From JANXVV01 sp038230975 (lineage in GTDB: Bacteria > Planctomycetota > Phycisphaerae > Tepidisphaerales > Tepidisphaeraceae): a stretch of 27,030 bases of DNA. A program made the translations under genes and the position numbers. The stretch covers positions 1-27,030 of the forward strand of contig JBBRMF010000043.1 in NCBI GenBank assembly GCA_038230975.1, in the 5' to 3' direction. Positions 1 to 8,788 of this stretch are shown one piece after another (the first letter of the stretch is position 1; the number at the start of each line of letters is the position of its first letter). The notes under the pieces are model-generated. The model worked only from the letters and a program-made list of their open reading frames with translations. It searched no databases and was not told the DNA's origin.

Positions 1-1
1 C

Positions 2-253
2 ACACAGACCGATTTTGAAGAGCATGGCGATCAAAAATGGATCACGGAAAGTTTCGAGATCAAACTCCGCAATCATAAGAAGGAAGCAGTCTCGGTTGTA
101 ATCCGGGAAGACCTTTTTCGTTGGACCAATTGGGAGATCACCAAAACCAGTGACAAGTTTGAGAGGAAGGATTTTCGGACGATTCATATTCCGGTGGAGG
201 TGCCGGTGGATGGGGAGAAGGTGGTGAAATATACTGTGAAGTATTCGTGGTGA
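2..253 (+). CDS. DUF4139-type protein, C-terminal fragment (5' part outside window)
   Basis: The frame is open from the left edge to a TGA at 251-253 and gives about 83 residues with no start, so only the C-terminus is present. The stretch reads FEIKLRNHKKEAVSVVIRED, then RWTNWEI, and ends in VPVDGEKVVKYTVKYSW. This pattern (an amphipathic 'E.k.rNhk.e.v.v.v.e' strand, a W-N-W core, and a final 'dge..v.Y.v.Y.w' strand) is how I remember the C-terminus of DUF4139 proteins, which are beta-rich and usually secreted or envelope-associated, with no established enzymatic role. It is convergent with the rhodanese gene downstream. Seen: the reading frame and its motifs. Recalled: the family. The missing N-terminus prevents a firmer call. 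Confidence 0.7.
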   Translation, partial: TQTDFEEHGDQKWITESFEIKLRNHKKEAVSVVIREDLFRWTNWEITKTSDKFERKDFRTIHIPVEVPVDGEKVVKYTVKYSW

Positions 254-278
254 GGTGCCTGGTTTCTATTTGAGTGTT

Positions 279-298
279 GTAGGGTGGGTTTACCCGCC
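279..298. repeat. Single-arm palindrome of the GTAGGGTGGG family
   Basis: GGTGGG and CCCGCC pair around a TTTA loop with one mismatch, and the sequence is preceded by GTAG. It resembles one arm of the two-armed element at 17196-17338 (AGGTAAGGTGGGTGTAATCACCCACC). The GGTAGGGTGGGCG stretch near 19437-19449 has the same beginning. It may be a solo arm of the same repeat family or a weak terminator for the gene ending at 253. Confidence 0.45.
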
Positions 299-565
299 AA
301 TACCGTCCGATTTTCCGTGCCGTTTACCACAGCGAGTCGCCAGCTATTTTTTTCGCACTCTTGCGGATGAGGCGACGGCCACTGCGGTGATTACCTCTGG
401 ACGCTGCTTCTTTGACGCATGCGGAGGCTTTGGCGTGCTTGCCGACACAACGAGGGCCGGCTTTACCGGGCTTGTTTTTTTGCCCGTCGAAGCGCGGCGT
501 TCCGGCGTTCTTTCTCGTGACGCGCCAACGCCTCGGCCATCGCCTGCGGCGTTGCGCGGCCGCTG

Positions 566-661
566 GCCGTCCAGCGTCGGCGAAAACAACGCCACCTCAT
601 TCCGATCCAGAGGTGCCGCGGCCCAATGAGAAATACCGACCTCCAGGTCATCCAAACCCAT
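566..661 (-). pseudogene. Possible transposase N-terminal relic
   Basis: The first 32 residues of a minus-strand frame read MGLDDLEVGISH, then PLDRNEVALFSPTLDG. The second part resembles the 'plDRnqv.LFspTLD' start of IS1182/DUF772-type transposases that I remember from planctomycetes. The frame then turns into arginine-rich low-complexity sequence with no transposase core. If real it is a short, decayed leftover. The match is from memory over about 16 residues only, so this is weak. Confidence 0.2.
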
Positions 662-827
662 CCGGGCCTCAGCGGCGGTACTTCATCGCGAAATTGCTTT
701 ATATGGAAGGGGTGGATAAATCGACAGGCCTGGTACATGGGGGGAGGGGATAATACCGGCCGATTTCGCTTGCGGGCCACTCGCTACGACACGGCTCACA
801 AGCGAGACTGGCTCAATCATTGTTGGA

Positions 828-1247
828 CTACTCTTTTACGGTTTCCTTGCCCGCTTCCGTCCAGGCATCAATGCCGCCTTTTAGATTGTAAACGTTCAGA
901 AATTTCTCCTCTTCCAGCTTACTACAGGCTTTGGCGCTTCGCCCACCGATCTTGCAATGAACCAGATACGTTTTGCTCTTGTCCAGCGCTGCAATTTTTT
1001 CGGCGAACGTTTTGTCCGTCCAATTGATGTTCACCGCACCAGGAAGATGACCGGCGGCGAATTCTCTGGGGGTTCGCACGTCAAGAATAACGTTCTTTGA
1101 ATCGGCGGCGAGCTTCGCGAAGTCATCGACTCCAACGTTATGAACTGCGGCGGGTTGAGTTGACGAATGCGTCGCGGGCGCATCGGCAGCCTTTGAATGG
1201 TTCGCGAGCAAGAACAGCGACAATGCAATCAGGATAGTGTGTTTCAT
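828..1247 (-). CDS. Secreted rhodanese-like domain protein
   Basis: A protein of 139 residues. Residues 1-20 form a signal peptide (MKHTILIALSLFLLANHSKA, then AD), so the protein is probably periplasmic. Residues 38-136 form one rhodanese domain: VILDVRTPREFAAGHLPGAVNI is the conserved 'DvR...ef..GHipGAinI' block, and the active-site loop is C98-K-I-G-G-R-S103. C98 is the sulfur-accepting cysteine, followed by the 'NLKGGIDAW' signature of single-domain rhodaneses. The family moves sulfane sulfur or binds thiols; the substrate here is unknown. The ATG at 1247 is the only start compatible with a complete signal peptide. No strong Shine-Dalgarno is visible upstream. It lies downstream of, and in the same direction as, the S53 protease with a 51 bp gap, but has no evident functional link to it. 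Confidence 0.9.
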   Translation of the reverse strand: MKHTILIALSLFLLANHSKAADAPATHSSTQPAAVHNVGVDDFAKLAADSKNVILDVRTPREFAAGHLPGAVNINWTDKTFAEKIAALDKSKTYLVHCKIGGRSAKACSKLEEEKFLNVYNLKGGIDAWTEAGKETVKE

Positions 1248-1298
1248 AGAATGATCTATTGCCTTTAGAACAAGGCGTTGCGGAATCGGCAGATCGAT

Positions 1299-2435
1299 TC
1301 AATATCCGATCAGGTCTCGAATCACGCGATCCGCCTTCGGTGAGCCCCGGCCGGTGAGCAAATCATAGCCCGGCCCCGCGGAGGAGGTTCCGTTGGAGCC
1401 GGTGAGAATATCGTTGAAATCATCCTGCGGGAAACTGTAAACCGCGCGGTGTGCCTGCGTAGCCGTATCGAGCGAAGGTTTACCCTGGTAGGACCGGCCT
1501 TGATCTGCGATGGCGATCAAAGCGGCCCACTGCGGCGCGCCAGCGCTCGTGCCACCGACAACTTGCCATCCGACGTCGCCTTGATCCGCCGTGGAATCAT
1601 ACACGGCAAAACCGGTATTCGGATCAGCCGCGTAGGCGACATCCGGGGTCGTGGTGCGTTCTAATGTGCTCGCCCCCCCACCACTGCCGGACCAACCCAC
1701 TTCGCTCTGAATATTGCCTTGGGAATCGACCGTCAGGGCTGTTCCACCGACCGTCAGGACGTTCGGCGATGAAGCCGGCCACGATGCACCTTCACCGTTG
1801 TCGCCGGAGCTCGTGACGAACGCGATCCCGCCCTTACGGCCCGAGCCACCGATGTGTCCCCTTGGCGTCGTCAGATACTGGTTATTGCCTTTATCGAACG
1901 GCGACTCATTTCCACCCCAACTCATCGAGACCGCAACAACGCCCTTCTGATGGCGTGCATAGTCGATCGCCCTGAGCAAATCATCGGTGGAGTCCGAGAG
2001 TGATTCCACAAGAAGGATATGCGCCTTTGGGGCAATCGCATGGGCCCACTCGACATCGAGCGTGATCTCTGAAGCCCAACCGGTATCCACTTGCGGACGG
2101 CCCTGCGGCATGGCGACGGTCAGCACCGGGTTGCCGTAGCCATCGACAGCGGACAATCCAAACTGATTGTCGAAGACCGCCAGATCATTTTGAATGGTCG
2201 GTGCGTGAAATGCGTCAACGATCGCGATGGTCTGGCCGGAACCATCGGCGGCGACCGTGGCCTGTTTCACGGCCAGGTGATGCCGTCGATTACGCTGGTA
2301 AATATTCTGCACGAACGCCACCTGATCAAACCCATAGGCGTGTCGAACCTGCTGCGGAGATAGACCCTCCACTGCGCTTAGCAACTGGCGCTGCTCAAGC
2401 GGCTCAATCCAAACTGTTTCAGGCGTTCGTTTCAT
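1299..2435 (-). CDS. Secreted S53 (sedolisin/kumamolisin-like) serine-carboxyl peptidase without prodomain
   Basis: From the ATG at 2435 the protein has 378 residues. The frame is open to 2684, but that start would run into hemB, and residues 84 onward (MKRTPETVWIEPLEQRQLLSA) begin with the planctomycete N-terminal signature, so I place the start here; the ATG at 2453 is an alternative. S53 hallmarks are complete: E123 and D127 (SEITLD), the oxyanion D212 (SSGDNG) and nucleophile S297 (GGTSAGAP). The likely Ca site is D342-I343 with the GPGYD loop at 354-358. Sedolisins are normally made with a large N-terminal activation domain of some 150-200 residues. Here the catalytic domain starts by about residue 26 (LSPQQVRHAYGF), directly after the export motif. 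It probably acts outside the cytoplasm on proteins at low pH, by family knowledge. It is paralogous to the protease at 12391-14682. Confidence 0.88.
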   Translation of the reverse strand: MKRTPETVWIEPLEQRQLLSAVEGLSPQQVRHAYGFDQVAFVQNIYQRNRRHHLAVKQATVAADGSGQTIAIVDAFHAPTIQNDLAVFDNQFGLSAVDGYGNPVLTVAMPQGRPQVDTGWASEITLDVEWAHAIAPKAHILLVESLSDSTDDLLRAIDYARHQKGVVAVSMSWGGNESPFDKGNNQYLTTPRGHIGGSGRKGGIAFVTSSGDNGEGASWPASSPNVLTVGGTALTVDSQGNIQSEVGWSGSGGGASTLERTTTPDVAYAADPNTGFAVYDSTADQGDVGWQVVGGTSAGAPQWAALIAIADQGRSYQGKPSLDTATQAHRAVYSFPQDDFNDILTGSNGTSSAGPGYDLLTGRGSPKADRVIRDLIGY

Positions 2436-2643
2436 ACCGATTCCAGGGACCATTCGGAGGAAGACTTTCAATGATGAAGCGTCACCATCGTAGCTGAAAT
2501 GATCAATCGACAACAATGGATGATCCACGACAATAACGCCTGATTCGTCTGCTTTTGCGTTGTGCAGAATACTTATTCCGGTGAGGACGTCCGAGAATCC
2601 AACGTCCGGGAACCCTGCAACGTTGCGTAAGATCAGCGGGCGA

Positions 2644-2649
2644 TATAAT
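2644..2649 (+). promoter_or_regulatory. -10-like TATAAT directly upstream of hemB
   Basis: A perfect TATAAT ends 7 nt before the hemB ATG at 2657. A TTGCGT lies 15 nt further upstream as a weak -35. With the usual distance from -10 to start point, transcription would begin at or next to the ATG, and there is no Shine-Dalgarno in between (AGAACCC). This is a prediction from sequence only. Confidence 0.5.
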
Positions 2650-2656
2650 AGAACCC

Positions 2657-3664
2657 ATGAGTAACGTTGACCACACGCTTTCACTTTCGGTTCGTCCCCG
2701 TCGTCTCCGGATGCAGCCCGGCTTGCGCTCGATGATTCAGCGCGTCGCGCTCCGTCGAACCGATTTCATCGTGCCGATTTTCGTGACCGAGGGAACGAAA
2801 ATTCGACGCGAGGTGTCTTCCATGCCGGGAGTGTTTCAAATGTCCGTCGACGTGGCCTTACCGTGGTTGGCGGCCCGAGCGGCGGAGGGATTTGGAGCGT
2901 ACTTGATTTTCGGGGTCATTGACCGCTCGAAGAAGGATGCGGTGGGTTCGGCCGCGCTAGACGACAAAAATATCGTCTGTGAACTCTTGCGAGCAGTCGC
3001 GACTCAAAAAATTCCGATGCTGGGAATTACCGACCTGTGCTTCTGCGAATACACCAGCCATGGGCATTGCGGCGTGATGACCGAGGATCGCTCGACCGTG
3101 CGCAATGATGAAACAGTCGCGCGGCTTGTTCAGCAGGCGATCCATCACGCCAAAGCCGGTGCCGCCGTGATTGCGCCCAGCGGGATGATGGACGGCACGG
3201 TCGCAGCATTGCGTTCTGGATTAGACACGGCCGGATTTGGGGATGTATCGATCCTTTCGTATGCCGTGAAATATGCCAGTGCGTTTTACGGTCCCTTCCG
3301 CGATGCCGCCGACAGCGCACCGGAATTTGGAGATCGTCGCTCGTATCAGATGGATGCCGCCCGCGGTTCGGATGAAGCCATCCGCGAGGCACAACTCGAC
3401 ATCGATCAGGGTGCCGACATGGTCATGGTCAAACCCGCCGGTGCCTATCTGGATATCATCTCAGCAGTGCGGCAAAATGTTCGCGTGCCGGTCGTCGCCT
3501 ATCAGGTCAGCGGGGAGTACGCGATGCTGGAGGCAGCCGGACGAAACGGTTGGCTCGATCGCGATCGAGCGGTGTTGGAATCCCTGCTGGCGATCAAACG
3601 CGCGGGGGCAGATCTGATCATCACCTATTACGCGGAGTTGTTAGCGAAACTTCTGCCGGCGTGA
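2657..3664 (+). CDS. hemB: Delta-aminolevulinic acid dehydratase (porphobilinogen synthase)
   Basis: A protein of 335 residues, the normal family length. It condenses two 5-aminolevulinate molecules into porphobilinogen in the cytoplasm, the first common step of tetrapyrrole synthesis. The two active-site lysines are K205 (SYAVKYASAFYGPFR) and the Schiff-base K259 (MVMVKPAGAYLD). The metal loop is of the cysteine-rich, zinc-using kind: DLCFCEYTSHGHCG supplies C128, C130 and C138. Plants and many proteobacteria have aspartates there instead. The N-terminal RPRRLR and 'FIVPIFVTEG' blocks and the C-terminal YQVSGEYAM are also conserved. The ATG at 2657 has a TATAAT 7 nt upstream and no Shine-Dalgarno. 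No other heme gene lies in the window. The gene converges on the HD phosphohydrolase, with a composite palindrome filling the gap. Confidence 0.97.
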   Translation: MSNVDHTLSLSVRPRRLRMQPGLRSMIQRVALRRTDFIVPIFVTEGTKIRREVSSMPGVFQMSVDVALPWLAARAAEGFGAYLIFGVIDRSKKDAVGSAALDDKNIVCELLRAVATQKIPMLGITDLCFCEYTSHGHCGVMTEDRSTVRNDETVARLVQQAIHHAKAGAAVIAPSGMMDGTVAALRSGLDTAGFGDVSILSYAVKYASAFYGPFRDAADSAPEFGDRRSYQMDAARGSDEAIREAQLDIDQGADMVMVKPAGAYLDIISAVRQNVRVPVVAYQVSGEYAMLEAAGRNGWLDRDRAVLESLLAIKRAGADLIITYYAELLAKLLPA

Positions 3665-3695
3665 CGTTTTCTCTATGGTTCTTGTGGTGGTGTAC

Positions 3696-3760
3696 GGTGG
3701 CGTGGGCGTCTCGCCCGCGTTTTCTTCAGAAAAAACCAGGGGCGAGACGCCCAGGCCACC
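3696..3760. repeat. 65-bp composite palindrome, GGTGGCGTGGGCGTCTCGCCC family, copy 1
   Basis: The left arm begins GGTGGCGTGGGCGTCTCGCC and the right arm is its imperfect reverse complement, ending GCCCAGGCCACC. Each arm also contains its own small hairpin, GGGCG-TCT-CGCCC. The second copy at 26061-26125 has exactly the same length. It fills most of the 103-bp convergent gap and ends 7 nt before the last codon position of the HD gene, so it could act as a bidirectional terminator. Confidence 0.85.
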
Positions 3761-3767
3761 ACTCGAT

Positions 3768-5042
3768 TCAAGCGATTGAGCGGAGCGCTATTTCCTTCCA
3801 TGCCGGGAGAATATGCAGGCGACGGAACATGAGCTGACGATTTAACGCATCCGGAAGCGGTGAAATCTTTCGCAATGGCACCAACTTCCCCGTCGGATTC
3901 ACCACGACGATGTCCTGTTCCTCCGGGCATTGTTCCGGGCCGTACGTTTCATAGGGCGTATCGGCCGGTTCATCGAGGAACAGATCGTACCGTCCGTCGC
4001 CGCCGGCGCGAATCACCGCCTGCTGGACCAACGCAAATTTCTCCCGCGCGTCGCCCTCTTCCAGATGCGAGAGATCGATCGTCTTAAACACTTTTCGATA
4101 GAGCAATCCCCGGCATAACCCCGCGAGCGATGCGTCCTCGGCACGGGTCCAAAGCTTGAAGCAATGCATCACGGAGACATCATCCAGATCGGTGAATTCC
4201 TCGATCGTCAGTCGTTGCCCAAGCAGTGCCTTGTAAACCGTGTGGTCGCGCGGCGGCCATTCCAAACGATCCTGCACCGCCAATCTTTTAGCGCGCTGCA
4301 ACGCGAGCTTAACCATTCCTTCAGCGCTGCGAACCACTTTATGAAAATAGACATTGCGATACATGTGGTATCGAGACTGCAAGTAATCTTCGGCGGCGCT
4401 AATTCCCTTCCAGGTGACGGCCAATCGATCCGTCGTCGCATCGATCGTCAGGGCGTGTATCAGCCAGCGCAAATCGTAATCCCCGTAGCGGCTTCCGGTC
4501 ATGAGGTTATCGCGTAACAGATAATCGAATCGATCCGCGTCGAGCTGGCTGGATAGAATGTCATGGAGAAAGTTTCGTTCGGGTTCGCAGCGAAGAAACT
4601 GGAGTACCTTGGTGGGCAACTCCCGGTCGTGAGCCGCGAGGATTTGGTGAACATCGCTCTCCGGATCGGCAACCAGTCGCTGCGTCAGCTTCTCATGCGC
4701 AATGCAACTTACGCCCTCAAAGACATGACTGAACGGTCCGTGCCCAAGATCGTGGAGCAATGATGCCGCCAGACAGACGGTCTCCATTTCTTCATCCATG
4801 GGATGTGAAAGTCGCAACTGCGCGAGCATTTTTCGGGCGGTTTCCATCACTCCAAGGCTGTGGCTATAGCGCGAATGATCGGCCCCAGGATACGCCAGAG
4901 ACGCCATGCCCAACTGCACGATGCGGCGCAATCGCTGGAATTCAGCGGCGTTGATCAGCTTGAATAGCAGCGCGTCGACCGGACGCTCCAATCGGAAGGC
5001 AATGACATCGTGTACAGGATCGCGAATAATTTTCTCGGGCAT
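3768..5042 (-). CDS. HD-domain phosphohydrolase (COG1078/SAMHD1-like)
   Basis: A protein of 424 residues. It opens with the family's IRDPVHDVI strand. The metal-binding HD set is complete: H61 (RYSHSLGVM), H97-D98 (LLHDLGHGPFSH, with H101 and H106), and D168 in SSQLDADRFDYLLRD. The following stretch, 'GSRYGDYDLRWLI' and 'AAEDYLQSRYHMYRNVYFHKVV', is typical of the COG1078 group related to dGTP triphosphohydrolases and SAMHD1. The likely reaction is removal of phosphates from nucleotides, with the substrate not readable from sequence. The start is the ATG at 5042, the first one before the conserved N-terminus. It is convergent with hemB. The hybrid kinase gene starts 158 bp away on the other strand, so its promoter must lie in that short divergent region. 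Confidence 0.9.
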   Translation of the reverse strand: MPEKIIRDPVHDVIAFRLERPVDALLFKLINAAEFQRLRRIVQLGMASLAYPGADHSRYSHSLGVMETARKMLAQLRLSHPMDEEMETVCLAASLLHDLGHGPFSHVFEGVSCIAHEKLTQRLVADPESDVHQILAAHDRELPTKVLQFLRCEPERNFLHDILSSQLDADRFDYLLRDNLMTGSRYGDYDLRWLIHALTIDATTDRLAVTWKGISAAEDYLQSRYHMYRNVYFHKVVRSAEGMVKLALQRAKRLAVQDRLEWPPRDHTVYKALLGQRLTIEEFTDLDDVSVMHCFKLWTRAEDASLAGLCRGLLYRKVFKTIDLSHLEEGDAREKFALVQQAVIRAGGDGRYDLFLDEPADTPYETYGPEQCPEEQDIVVVNPTGKLVPLRKISPLPDALNRQLMFRRLHILPAWKEIALRSIA

Positions 5043-5200
5043 GGCGATATATCATCCGTGGGCTTTGCTAAGCCGCAAGCGGGATGTCACGGCATTCACC
5101 AAATCAAGTTTCGCGCGCGATTTGTCCGATAATAATGATTGATTGGCGCGGCTTTAGTCCGGCATACGCAAGCGCACTTAGGTCCAAAGTCGGGAACAAC

Positions 5201-8200
5201 ATGACATCGAAAGTTCGTCTTCCCTATGTAGTACAACTTTTGATGCTGGCTGTTTGCTATGTAGCTGCGGCAAGACTGGGACTGGCGCTATCCGTGGTCG
5301 GCAAGAGCATCACGCTGCTTTGGCCACCCACGGGCATCGCGTTAGCCGTGCTGCTGCTGTCGGGTAAACGCCTCTGGCCGGGAATTTTAGTCGGAGCCTT
5401 CATCGCCAACGCCTTGACAGGCGTACCCCTTGGAACCGCTGCGGGAATCGCCATCGGCAACACATTGGAGGCATTGGCGGGATTTTGGTTTTTGAACCGA
5501 TTGATCGGGTTTCGGGTGTCACTGGACCGGCCGCGCGATGTGTGCGGGCTGGTGATTCTTGCCTCAGGCGCGGCGACTACCGCAAGCGCTACCATCGGTG
5601 CCACCTGCCTGTTTCTTTCCAGGGTAATCCCGATCGATCAACTCAAGACTGCCTGGGTAACCTGGTGGCTGGGCGACGCGATGGGGGCGTTGGTGATCGC
5701 GCCGGTAGTACTCGCCTGGGCTACCGGATCGCACACAAGATTATCGGGGAAGCGAAAAATAGAAGCGGCGTTACTCTTCAGCGTTGGGTTCCTGCTCTGT
5801 GTCAAGCTGTTTGGGGAAGCGACCAATATCAATCAATATCCCCTGTTGCTATTTGTCGTGCCATTGACCGTCTGGGCATCCATGCGTTTTGGCCTTCGCG
5901 GGGCAGTGATGGCGACGCTTCTGGTATCCGCCATCGCGATCTGGGGAACGTTGCGCGGCACCGGCCTTTTCGCCGGTTCATCCGTATCCACCGGGCTGTT
6001 TCGCTGGTGTGTGTTCGCCAATATCGTCGCGATCACCGGCTTGCTGCTGGCCAGCGCCAGCGCCACTCATGACCAGACACTGCGTGCGGTTCGAGAAAGC
6101 GAATCGGCCCTTCGCGGGTTCTTCGATGCCTCGCCGATGTGTACCGGGATCGTGGAACTCGTTGAAGAAAGCCCTGAAGATCTTAACGCCGATGTGCTCC
6201 AGATCCGATGCAATCTCGCCGCCGCCAGAGCTTTTGGAAAATCGTCGACGGATCTCGACGGCAAACTCTGCCGCGAAATCGGTATATCGGTCCAGGAAAT
6301 CGCGCGATGGGTTGCGAAATACCGGGAATGCCGTTCCGCAGGAATTCCGCAGCAATTTGAGTATCACCACACTGAGGCGGATCGATGGATTTCCGCAACT
6401 ATCGTGCAACTCCCCAACGAATCAGGAGCGCGCCATCGGTTTTGTTACATCACCGAAGATATTACCGAACGGCGCCGATTCGCCGAGGCCAACGAGCGAT
6501 TGACCGGCATCCTGGAAGCCACGAGCGATTTTGTCGGCGTGGCCACACCCGCCGGAAAAATCCAATACGTAAACGGTGCTTTGCACGACCTGTGTAACCC
6601 GCTGAATACCATCGCCGATGCCCACCCTCCGTGGGCCTTCAAAAAACTTGTCGAGGTCGGTTTACCCACCGCCATTCGGGACGGTCGCTGGACCGGTGAG
6701 ACCGCGCTACTGGCGCGCGACGGCCGCGAAGTGCCAATCTCTCAAGTGCTTCTTGCCCACAAAGATACCGAGGGCGAGGTGGTCTATTTGTCCACCGTCA
6801 TGCGCGATATGTCCGTGCATATCAAAGCCCGGACGCAATTACAGCAGCTCAACGACGAACTATCAGAGGCACTATCGATTCAGGACAAAATGACCCGCGA
6901 ACTCGCTCAGGCCAAGGAGTTGGCTGAGCGTGCCAATGATGCCAAGAGCGATTTCCTGGCCAACATGAGCCATGAAATACGCACCTCCATGAACGTCATT
7001 CTTGGATTCACCGATTTACTGCTGGAGTCCGCGCCGGAGAATTCCGAAAGCGCTGAAATGCTCGGAACGGTTCACCGCAATGCCCGGCAACTGTTGCAAC
7101 TCATCAACGACATGCTGGATCTGTCGAAGATTGAAGCCGGTGGGATGATGCTCGAAACGTCAGCCTGCGATCCGATGTCGATCTGCGCGGAGGTCATGTC
7201 TCTGTTTCAACATGAAGCGGTGCTTCAAGGTTTGACGATCGGCCTTTCTACCCCCAGCGAGCTTCCGCGCCGAATCATCACAGACCCACTGCGCCTTCGA
7301 CAAATTCTCGTGAACCTCACCGGCAACGCCCTTAAATTTACCGAGCGCGGTTCGGTACACCTCCAGCTTGAAGCCGAAGAAATCAACGGCCGGTGGTGTG
7401 TACGGATGAGCCTGTCCGACACCGGCATCGGAATGAGTGAGAATCAGATATCGCAGTTGTTCAGACCTTTTACGCAGGTCGATACCTCTGCCACGCGAAG
7501 GTTCGGCGGAACGGGGCTCGGGCTTTCCATCAGCCGTCGACTGGCGCGGTTGCTCGGAGGCGATATCACTGTCATCTCCGAACTCGGCAAAGGCTCCAAC
7601 TTCACCGTCACAATCGACGGCGGCCCCGTTCACTCAACGCTCGATGCGCAGCGTAACGAACCCCACATCGGAATTCCGAAAATCGAAATGTCGATTCCGT
7701 CTGCTATTCCCGGGCACATTCAATTGAAAGGACGAGTGCTGCTTGTAGAAGACGGCCGCGACAACCAGCGCCTGGCCACTGCCTACCTGCAACAGGCCGG
7801 CATCGAGGTGGTGATTGCCGAGAACGGTCGGATTGCGGTGGATCTCATCAACCAATCGCGATCGGGTCTGCCATTCGATCTGATTCTGATGGACCTTCAA
7901 ATGCCTGTGATGGATGGTTACACCGCCGTCCGCCTCATTCGCGCCGATGGGTTCGTTCTACCGATCATCGCGTTGACTGCCCACGCCATGCCCGGTGATC
8001 GGGACAAGGCCATGCTATGCGGATGCAATCAGTATCTAACCAAACCGATCGAAAAAGAGGCGTTGTTCGCGTGCATTGGCGCGTTTCTACCGGCGGTAAA
8101 GGCTATCGATACGGCGGCTCGTAAACTTAATTCAGCCTCGCCTAACCCGGCCGTTCTGCGAAGCACAAAAGCCAATGACGAATGGATGCAGGATGTTCTT

Positions 8201-8497
8201 GGAGAATTTGTCCAAGGCCTTCCGGCGAAAGTTGAAGGCCTGAATCAAATGCTTGATTCGGCGAACTTCACCGACCTCACGACTGCGGCTCATCAGTTGA
8301 AAGGATGCGGGGGCGGTTACGGATTCCCCCTCATTTCCGAACTTGCCGCCCAAATTGAGAATCGCATTAAAACGGGTGAGGAAATTGAGAAAGTTCGCGA
8401 GGCAGTAGAGGAACTGATTGAGCTCATCCGCCGAGTAGACGGTTATCACCCGGCCGATGAAACTGATACGCGACCCGGCGTACCTCAGAACGCATAA
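5201..8497 (+). CDS. Hybrid sensor histidine kinase: MASE1-PAS-PAS-HisKA-HATPase-REC-HPt
   Basis: From the ATG at 5201 the protein has 1098 residues. The frame is open from 5084, but MTSKVRLPYVVQLL leads straight into the first membrane helix. Order of domains: a multi-helix MASE1 sensor (about 8-290, with LLWPPTGIALAVLLLSG and WWLGDAMGALVIAPVVLAW); two PAS domains (about 300-425 and 433-545); a coiled coil; the dimerisation domain with phospho-acceptor H591 (SHEIRTSMN); the ATPase with D740 (DTGIG) and GGTGLGLSI; a receiver (about 845-965) with E850/D851, phospho-acceptor D898 and K948; and an HPt domain with H1031 (AAHQLKGCGGGYGF). All phosphorelay residues are present. The H-box reads RTSMN where RTPMN is usual. 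With its own HPt the protein can pass phosphate to a separate receiver; the receiver-ATPase at 9158-9994 is the obvious candidate. The signal sensed by MASE1 is unknown. Confidence 0.95.
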   Translation: MTSKVRLPYVVQLLMLAVCYVAAARLGLALSVVGKSITLLWPPTGIALAVLLLSGKRLWPGILVGAFIANALTGVPLGTAAGIAIGNTLEALAGFWFLNRLIGFRVSLDRPRDVCGLVILASGAATTASATIGATCLFLSRVIPIDQLKTAWVTWWLGDAMGALVIAPVVLAWATGSHTRLSGKRKIEAALLFSVGFLLCVKLFGEATNINQYPLLLFVVPLTVWASMRFGLRGAVMATLLVSAIAIWGTLRGTGLFAGSSVSTGLFRWCVFANIVAITGLLLASASATHDQTLRAVRESESALRGFFDASPMCTGIVELVEESPEDLNADVLQIRCNLAAARAFGKSSTDLDGKLCREIGISVQEIARWVAKYRECRSAGIPQQFEYHHTEADRWISATIVQLPNESGARHRFCYITEDITERRRFAEANERLTGILEATSDFVGVATPAGKIQYVNGALHDLCNPLNTIADAHPPWAFKKLVEVGLPTAIRDGRWTGETALLARDGREVPISQVLLAHKDTEGEVVYLSTVMRDMSVHIKARTQLQQLNDELSEALSIQDKMTRELAQAKELAERANDAKSDFLANMSHEIRTSMNVILGFTDLLLESAPENSESAEMLGTVHRNARQLLQLINDMLDLSKIEAGGMMLETSACDPMSICAEVMSLFQHEAVLQGLTIGLSTPSELPRRIITDPLRLRQILVNLTGNALKFTERGSVHLQLEAEEINGRWCVRMSLSDTGIGMSENQISQLFRPFTQVDTSATRRFGGTGLGLSISRRLARLLGGDITVISELGKGSNFTVTIDGGPVHSTLDAQRNEPHIGIPKIEMSIPSAIPGHIQLKGRVLLVEDGRDNQRLATAYLQQAGIEVVIAENGRIAVDLINQSRSGLPFDLILMDLQMPVMDGYTAVRLIRADGFVLPIIALTAHAMPGDRDKAMLCGCNQYLTKPIEKEALFACIGAFLPAVKAIDTAARKLNSASPNPAVLRSTKANDEWMQDVLGEFVQGLPAKVEGLNQMLDSANFTDLTTAAHQLKGCGGGYGFPLISELAAQIENRIKTGEEIEKVREAVEELIELIRRVDGYHPADETDTRPGVPQNA

Positions 8498-8635
8498 TCG
8501 GTTTTTCATGCATTCCCAAACGTGACCCTCGCATCCACTGAAAATTCGTCTGTAAAGCAAAAGGGGATATCGCTTTTTCGCCACCCAGAAACTCATGGAT
8601 TTCACAGGGACACGGGAATACGGAACGTTTCCAAA

Positions 8636-8708
8636 GGTGCGTGACAAGATCGGCGGGCATTATCCCCTCTACCGGTACTCCGGGAGAGGCAGAAATCGGG
8701 CACGCACC
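8636..8708. repeat. Short form (73 bp) of the GGTGCGTGAC / CCCGGTACTCCGGG palindrome
   Basis: Outer arms GGTGCGTG and CACGCACC match perfectly. The core CTCTACCGGTACTCCGGGAGAG is a near palindrome. The same left flank (GATCGGCGGGCATT) and right flank (AGAAATCGGGCA) occur in the long copy at 25378-25549, which carries about 100 additional bases inside. This looks like a deletion derivative, or the basic unit, of that element. It lies between the kinase and the STAS gene. Confidence 0.75.
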
Positions 8709-8788
8709 CCGTTTACAACGTCAATTCGCACAGATCTTGCAACCATCGAATGCACAGTAGACAATGCTGGTCGAAAGTAGTGGTCTGC

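Larger units (their letters stand above)
254..827. other. Convergent intergenic region, no supported gene
   Basis: About 570 bases lie between the DUF4139-type gene and the rhodanese gene, which point at each other. Several ORFs of 100-130 codons overlap here in different frames, but they are arginine/proline-rich, lack a ribosome-binding site and show no recognisable domain, so I do not call them. The region holds a small GGTGGG/CCCGCC hairpin near its left end and a short stretch on the minus strand that may be transposase debris. Both are listed separately. Confidence 0.6.

Noticed and set aside
255..780. Overlapping ORFs of 105-133 codons on both strands between the DUF4139-type and rhodanese genes
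   Set aside because: They overlap each other in different frames, are arginine/proline-rich, lack ribosome-binding sites and show no domain. Only a short transposase-like stretch (566-661) was kept, at low confidence.
1261..1276. GCCTT...AAGGC hairpin between the S53 and rhodanese genes as a terminator
   Set aside because: Only a 5-bp stem with no U-tract; too weak to call.
2436..2684. N-terminal extension of the first S53 protease up to 2684
   Set aside because: It would overlap the divergent hemB start, and the planctomycete export motif lies at the start of the shorter form.
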